From contig NW_004624805.1 in the NCBI RefSeq assembly GCF_000247695.1, positions 1,365,433 through 1,429,432 on the forward strand: a stretch of 64,000 nt of DNA, given 5' to 3'. This DNA comes from Heterocephalus glaber. Taxonomy: Eukaryota > Chordata > Mammalia > Rodentia > Bathyergidae. Position numbers and translations under genes: made by a program. Below, piece after piece: positions 58,188-64,000 of this stretch. The notes beneath the pieces are model-generated. The model made no database searches. It was not told where the DNA came from and was given only the letters and a program-made list of their open reading frames with translations. The number at the start of each line of letters is the position of its first letter. Positions within the stretch are counted from its first letter, which is position 1.

Positions 58188-59400
58188 TCTTTATTTTAAA
58201 CCACACAAGTTTTTCTCTGGGCCCGGGATCTGTGGCTGCCTTGCACTCCTGTGAAAAGGAGCCTGATTCTGAGGTTGCTGTCCTGAGACATCTCCAACCC
58301 GAGCTGTGGCAGCTGGTGCCCCAAATGTAGACGTGTCCACCCTCCTGCCCAGTCCTGTCTCCCCAGACCACTTCCGGTCACGGTCCTGGTCACGCTTGGC
58401 TTCCCGCTCCTTCTGCCTGCAGGGAGCGCATGCAGCAAGCATTCGATCTGCAGTCGTCTGGCCCGGGCGACAGCTCTAATTCTCATTTGTAAATTAATAA
58501 ACTTGCTTTCATGTGTTAAAAATAGAAGTCCAGCTAATCAAATTTGCTGAGTAAGGACCCTGTCAGGCTCCATTTCCTGTGGCTGACCTCAAACAGTGTC
58601 TCTCATCTTTCTAGAGTTGTTAAATATTATTTGGCTGGGGGAGCGTGGGAAAGAGCCCCCGTAAGCCTGTGCCCTAGCACATCCACTTTCAGTTTGGCCT
58701 TCTCAGCCCTGTTCCAGGGGAGGCGGTTGTACCAGCTGCATGTTCTGTTTCGTGCAGTATTCTGCTGTGCTTGCTTCCGCTGGAATCGTAACTGTGTCAC
58801 TGTGTGCACACAGCCCTCATGATGCAGTGCGTCCTAACAGGAGGTTGGGCGAATTGGGGTGGACACCTTGCTGTCAGAGTAACGCTTTTCCACACATCCC
58901 TCCAGTCACAGAGCACTTGGCAGGCCTGGGCTTGGGACGGAATTGCATTGTAGCAAGAGAGTTTGTGGTTCGAATAAATGCCAGCTGCATCTATGTGAAG
59001 CCTTGTTCTCCAAGGATTTCCTTTGTGGGCGATGCCGAGCCTCCACTTGTGCCCAAGCGGCTGAAGATGAAACCAAAGGACAGCAGTATTATTTCACAAT
59101 TGTTAGCATTCAGAAGGAAGTTTCAGTGTGCCTGGCAAACCGAAGAAAGCCACATATGCCTGCCTTCTTGGCATACACCCACGAGGGTGCCCCTTTTGTG
59201 AACCAATGAGGAGAGCAGGGTGCTCCGGTCCTGCTGGCGCATGGAACAACAGACAGGCGTCCCTCTGAGAACCAGACATGGCCCTGGAGTCTTGGAGTGG
59301 CGCCTCCACGAGCAGGATTCAGTCGTGAGTTTCGGTCCAGACTCTTCTCCGTGGCAGCTTTTGCAGGGATATTTAAAATGCGAGGCCTGCTTGCAGATTC
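58188..59400. other. Putative intron with an unidentified open frame
   Basis: Overlapping + strand frames at 58740-59201 and 58943-59209 are not obviously low-complexity. I recognise no protein family in either, and only one of two overlapping frames could be real. Confidence 0.3.
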
Positions 59401-60300
59401 CCCAGGAGTAGACACTAACATCTCCATACATAGCTACTTCCTTGAATTGCAGAGCAGATGAAGTGAGATTATTTAAGGTAAAGAAGATTTTGTTTTCCAA
59501 ATGAAACTTAAGACATTCAGGATAAATGTTGAATTCTGAACTTTATGTGCTTTGGAATATTTTGAGAAAGTGATGAACTAGCTCTTTTTTTATTACTGTG
59601 ATTAAAACTTTATTTGCTATAGAAATGCCTTGCACACACAAAGTTGTTTTCGTAAAATGTGTTAGAATCTGAATAAGTGACTTGAAAGCGTGTGCATACC
59701 CTTGATATTCTGCAGTGTAAGGTAGCTCAAAACTTTGTTGGAAAGATGCAAAGCACAAGTAGCATTTCTTTCATAAAACTCTTCCCATCTCTATTCTGCT
59801 GGGAATTTTCTCAAACTTGCAACAAATGTTTTTCAAAGAATTTCAAGATAAGCTGCCGGGTGTTTGCACGACTTCCCTCCCTAGAACTTTACTCCATCAG
59901 CCTTCCTCGGGAGAACGGAACTGCTATAGCTCGAGAGCTGTATCCTAAGTGCCTGTGCAATGCCTATTAACTGCCCTGATGAAATACAGCAAACATTTTT
60001 GGTGTACTTTTTTGTTTTGATGAAGAAGTCATTCATGTATGTGGTGTGGCAGCACAGATTTTGGTCTAATTTTAAAGCGTGCTGGTTTTCATTGAACTTG
60101 ACAGTGGAACTGAAATGAAGCTGATGGATTTTTAAAATTAAGTCAGTCAGAAGGCCTCCTATGTGACAGATTCTTCTAGGACGGCAGCTGGTCTCCCTGT
60201 TAAGGCGGTTAACACCTAAGGAAGGACTTCGCACAGACACTTCCCTTAGCCATAGCCTCCTGCTCTGACTTGTATGTGCATAACGGCAAGCCTTTGGGCT
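59401..60300. other. AT-rich unique block, candidate regulatory sequence
   Basis: Repeat-free AT-rich DNA starting about 1.7 kb upstream of the FRMD4 exon. Its composition and lack of repeats suggest a conserved non-coding element, but this was not tested. Confidence 0.3.
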
Positions 60301-60879
60301 GACGTTCTGCTCAGTTACGGTCTATTTTAATCCTTTGATAGAATACTTACAAGTTGGTGAAACTTTTCTTGGAATTTTTGAGAGCTGGAGAGTGGTGAGT
60401 CAGTATGATAACTCAGAATTCAGAGATGTTTGAGATTTGGCCTGTCCAAGCCACCCATGCTCCTTGATTTAGGTCTTAAAACTAGGGGGATCTGGCTCCA
60501 TGGGAGCATGATGGGATACTTGCTTTGATGCAGGAATGAGGGAATTTTCTCATAGGGTCTATGACAGTTTTGGATGTGCGGGTGGTCAGAGAATATTTCC
60601 TGTTGGATAAGAGAACATCTTTCCTGGAGAAAGTGCTCATGAGAAACGCCCCGATGGGCCTGCAGTGAGCCGAGGCCAGGATCTGCTCATGTGCACCTTT
60701 CATTTGATCTGCTTAAGGAGGCTGGCTGCAGGGAAAGGTGTCTTTCCTGGGAGATACTAGGCTAGAAGGAGCCTCGTGAGCCAGCTCAGGAGAGCCATTA
60801 CTACATTTGCAGGAATTTTGGATGCCAGTTTTAAAGCCATCTTCATTAAAATTAAATTATATAAATACTTCACACCCAG

Positions 60880-60952
60880 CCTCCAGAATAGTGCCTGATA
60901 CAATAGAGAGTGCTCAGTAAATATTTTTGAATGCATGAATGAAGCAGTCCTG
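60880..60952 (+). mobile_element. MIR/L2 3' end fragment
   Basis: ccagaatagtgcctgatacaatagagagtgctcagtaaatatttttgaatgcatgaatgaa matches the shared MIR/L2 end (agtgcctggcacatagtaggtgctcaataaat). Confidence 0.7.
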
Positions 60953-61091
60953 CCACTCCTTGGCATGATGTGGTGCCAGCTCCTCAGGGAAAGCTCCGCC
61001 CAGGGGAATATGCTCGTGGAGCTGGGCTAGGGATGCTCTAACTTTTGCCTGACCTCTGGACTCTCAGTGACCACCATTTCTCTTCTCTTAG

Positions 61092-61157
61092 ATGACGGAG
61101 GGCCGTCGATGTCAAGTACATCTTCTTGATGACAGGAAGCTGGAACTCCTAGTACAG
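61092..61157 (+). CDS. FRMD4A: Coding exon of FRMD4A (start of the FERM domain)
   Basis: This 66-nt exon gives 22 codons that begin MTEGRRCQVH and end LELLVQ. I recognise it as the start of the FERM F1 lobe of the FRMD4 family. From memory FRMD4A has DDRKLELLVQ and FRMD4B has DDRRLELLVQ; this exon has the lysine form, so FRMD4A is preferred. The exon is preceded by the pyrimidine-rich acceptor ccatttctcttctcttag and followed by the donor CAG|GTAAAT, and both boundaries are phase 0. The ATG is the first triplet of the exon, so it may be an initiator when the upstream exon is non-coding, or an internal Met in longer isoforms. FRMD4A is known as a cytoplasmic scaffold that links cytohesin/ARF6 activation to the PAR polarity complex at epithelial junctions. 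The rest of the gene lies beyond the window. FRMD4B is the main alternative. Confidence 0.9.
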
Positions 61158-64000
61158 GTAAATCCCTTCTGATCAACTTTCTGAGTTTGCTCTGAGACTG
61201 ATGGGATTCAGAGGTTGGTTTATTGGGGGAGGGCGGGAGAGGATGTCAACTCTTTTTAAATCTCAGTCTGTTAAAATCCGTGGGAGAGTGGCTGTGACTC
61301 ACTAGACTGCTTTGTGGGTGTGCTATTTTTGTTCAGTCTGTTTCTGGGTAAACCATGCCTGAGGCGTTCAAGGCCAGATGTATATCTAACCTATTGTTAC
61401 AATTCTCTAGAAAAGGAAATTCCACAACTGCCATTAGCTATTCTTTCTGCTTGGAAGGAGTTTGTCGTAATGTAACCTGAATAATAACTTGCTATAACTA
61501 AAGCTGATTTAGTCTCTTGCTCAGTTCATTCTTTCCAAGTTGAGCTTTCATAGTTGTCAGGCAAGAGCAAGACTCTGTGCTCTGCCTTCCCTCTAAGGGC
61601 TGCTGGCCCCTTCTTCCCCATCCCACTGCTGCACATTGCCATCACCGTGAACATCTGGAGAAACAGAAACATAGGAAATCAACCAACTTCTTCCCAAACT
61701 AAGAACGCATTGGAGCCAGAAAAGTCAGGGAAGTCCTTAGAATTGTAGGCCCTGGTGTGCCCACCTCGTCCTGGTGGAGACCGTGTTGTGCCCAGAGCCC
61801 TAAGGAGTGGTGATGTTTCTAAACCTGACCTCTGTAATGCCATTGCCTGATGTCCTCACATGCCTTTCTCAGGTTCTCAGGGTGCTGTGACTCATCCTCT
61901 GCACCTTTTGCTGTGAAAATACTACCCGTAGTTTACCAGGGGGATGGGGTGCCGGGTGTGCATGCTCAGGGAGGTGGCACGTTGCCTCGGGGAGAGCCTC
62001 CACCAACCCTGTTCTCTTTTACTTGTATGTGCTACTTAAATTTTAAAATGATCGATCTGCTAACTTTAAGAGTTGATACTTTTACTAGGATTCAAATTTA
62101 AAGATATTACAAATGCAAAAAAAATGGAAAGATTTATAATCACACCACACTAATTCAACCTCTGTTCTCATCTCAGTGAATTTCTTTCCAACATTTTTTG
62201 TATTTAAATTTCTTGCATGGTTGTAATCATAATGTACATATGATTCTTCACATTTTATTTTTCCACTTAATATTGTCTTCCATTAGCATTTTCTACATCA
62301 CCATAAACCATCCTCTTTGTGAAGAGATGCATAAATCCCAGAAACAGATATACTACTGTTACCTAATTATTCGCTCATACTTCAATACATTTAAGTATTT
62401 AAGTATAATACTTTAAAAAATAACCATTCTGCTATTACAAGTGAGTGCTGTGATTAGCCTTACTGTAGCATCCTCTAGTCTGGATCCTGTGGCCTGCACT
62501 CTTGTGAGAAGTCAGACCTGTGGTTGGGATTTGGGCAAGTGAGGCAGCAGAGGAAATCATAAAGCCCAGCAAGATCTTTTCAATTGGAGTCTCTCTCACC
62601 ACCCAGCGTCTGAAGCTTTAAATGCTTAAGAATCAGTGTGAGGCGTCGTCTGTCTGCCGTGTTTCATGCGCTCCTCTAAAATCAAAGCGTGGGAGCCCAG
62701 AAAGAGGCCACCTCCTGCAACAGGAAGTAAGACCGTAAATCGAGTTTGTTACCACATAGCGGCTAAAGGCCTTGGGGGAATACGACGGGGCAGCTGAAAT
62801 GGACCTGCGTCACAGGAGCTTTGTTCACTTACCGACGTGCACAGTTCGAGAGCAGCTGTCCTCAACCCCATAAAGTCAGGAGCGTGTTGAGTTAGCCCAA
62901 GCAAGGGAAACTCGTGCTCTTCGCACCCTGTTACGGACCATGCTTTATGAGCTGTCCCCTCTTCCTAGAACCATCTCTCCCACGCCCCTGCCCCCCGGGC
63001 CTGGCTAGTGTCCACGCAGTCTGCAGCGCTCAGTGGGCCGACACACCCACACCCCCTCTAGGGCGCTGCCTGCCGCTCTCAGGAGCCCTCCTGGTCTGGG
63101 GTTTACAGGGCCCGCCGGTGCCCTCTGCCACACCTCCCTGCCATCCTGTTTCCTCATCACCATTTCCTGGAGCCCCTAACAATCTGAGAGGGAGGAGGCC
63201 TGTGTCTCGGACATGCGATGTCACCAGATAAATACCGAACCAGAGAATGTGAGGGCCTTAAAATGCCTTGACACTGTATCTTTAAAAGGATTTCTTGTCA
63301 CAGTACAAATTGCTTAGCAGGAGATTTAATTTATTTTTACAAAAACGTTTATATAATTTTTTCATATATACATGCCCCATGCATGGAAAGATCCCAAACT
63401 CCACTGCAGAGTGGGCTTCAGCAAAAGTAAAAAATAAAAAACAAGATTAAAATAGAAATTAAAAGCCAGCCTAAATATATGAGTTGTCTTCTCTTTACAA
63501 AGTTCTCTCGTTCAGGGTAATATTCTTTTGGCGGAATAAGAGCGATTTCAGAGTATCTGTCTGATCGACACCTGTGAGACCTTGGCTCAGACCCTTTGCC
63601 AGCTGGGCAGGGAGGGAGAAGGCAGCTGCACTCCCCTGGTGAAGGGTGAGAGGTACAGGTGTGGGTCTCCAGGAGTGGATGTCTCCTGTGGGCAGCAAAT
63701 GGCCTGGATGAGGTGAGCAGTGCAGGCCCTAAGATGTGGTAGAGGTGCAGCTGCATTTCGTAGCCGCTGGCTGTGTGGGTGGGAGCCTCGTGAGCCGCAC
63801 CTCACATCTCCTGCAGCAGTAGTGTTTGCTGCAGAAGCAGATTCGAATCAGCCACTGCCTGGAGGCTGTGTCCGAGTTGTCCGTGGTCTTCCTAACAGAC
63901 ACTCGCTTCCCATCGGAGCTTACTGGGACCTGGACAACCGCACAGGTCATGTCAGGCCATGGTGTAAACCTGGCCGCCCCAAGTGTGCCATGGCCGGAGC
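61158..64000 (+). other. Start of the intron after the FRMD4 exon
   Basis: The sequence begins with the donor GTAAATCC. An AT-rich stretch near 62160-62440 resembles the degraded 3' end of an old L1 read in antisense. The remainder is unique, with a moderately GC-rich patch at 62900-63230 and an AT-rich stretch at 63310-63480. I recognise no second FRMD4 exon before the window ends. Confidence 0.5.
62160..62440 (-). mobile_element. Possible old L1 3' fragment, antisense
   Basis: catatgattcttcacattttatttttccacttaatattgtcttccattagcattttctacatc resembles the antisense 3' region of old mammalian L1s. Strongly decayed. Confidence 0.4.

Larger units (their letters stand above)
41876..61091 (+). 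other. Putative FRMD4A first intron
   Basis: This interval starts with GTAAGT at the CpG-island donor and ends with the acceptor cttctcttag. It is inferred to be one intron, although further non-coding exons could lie inside. It is repeat-poor compared with the first 41 kb: a few SINEs, one antisense MaLR LTR (48.2 kb), one antisense L1 3' end (57.7 kb) and MIR/L2 scraps. I recognise no other coding exon in it. Confidence 0.5.

Noticed and set aside
1..64000. A previously undescribed multi-gene system (defence, biosynthetic or mobile)
   Set aside because: There are no clustered coding genes, operon structure, array or intact mobile element. The window is vertebrate intron and flanking DNA, and I found no support for such a system.

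Overview
This window is mammalian nuclear DNA, almost certainly from a rodent. The evidence is the dense set of B1-type (7SL-derived) and ID-type (tRNA-derived) SINEs, often fused B1+ID, together with 5'-truncated L1 copies, MaLR-type LTRs, old MIR/L2 fragments, long (TG)n/(TC)n microsatellites and one isolated CpG island. The abundant ID-like subfamily reading 'ggggatttagctcagtggt...ctgcctggcaag...gttcgatccccagtacc' fits a non-murid rodent. Hystricomorph (mole-rat-like) and sciurid origins both remain possible and I cannot decide between them. Nothing looks bacterial, archaeal, plasmid or phage.

Only one protein-coding exon can be called with confidence. At 61092-61157 (+), a 66-nt, phase-0 exon lies between a strong acceptor and a strong donor. 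It encodes the start of the FERM domain of the FRMD4 family, with FRMD4A the better match to what I remember and FRMD4B the alternative. About 19 kb upstream, at roughly 40990-41905, is the only strong CpG island. It carries Sp1-type GC boxes and two good splice donors on the + strand. I read it as an FRMD4A first exon and promoter. If so, 41.9-61.1 kb is a first intron, and 61.16-64 kb is the start of the next intron. The first 41 kb is upstream sequence, or the intron of a longer isoform that starts outside the window.

Layout. 1-41 kb: non-coding DNA with most of the SINEs, an L1 3' end (5.2-6.1 kb), MaLR LTRs (1.5, 11.1, 12.2, 22.3, 22.7, 36.5 kb), an old L1M fragment (28.3-28.9 kb), L2/MIR fragments and two mariner-like remnants (38.2-38.7 kb). 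Between these lie long repeat-poor, AT-rich blocks (8.7-11.0, 21.0-21.8, 29.2-30.1 kb) that could hold regulatory elements; the first contains a 20-bp perfect palindrome. 41-42 kb: CpG island. 42-61 kb: repeat-poor putative intron with a few SINEs, one MaLR LTR (48.2 kb), one L1 3' end (57.7-58.2 kb) and unique AT-rich blocks (46.2-47.0, 59.4-60.3 kb). 61-64 kb: the FRMD4 exon and the beginning of the next intron.

Most long open reading frames here are chance frames in GC-rich or repeat sequence and are not annotated. I found no convincing novel multi-gene system. The most useful leads are the CpG-island frame that stays open in phase with the FRMD4 exon, the recently mobile ID-like SINE subfamily with clean target-site duplications, the paired mariner remnants, and several candidate regulatory blocks.
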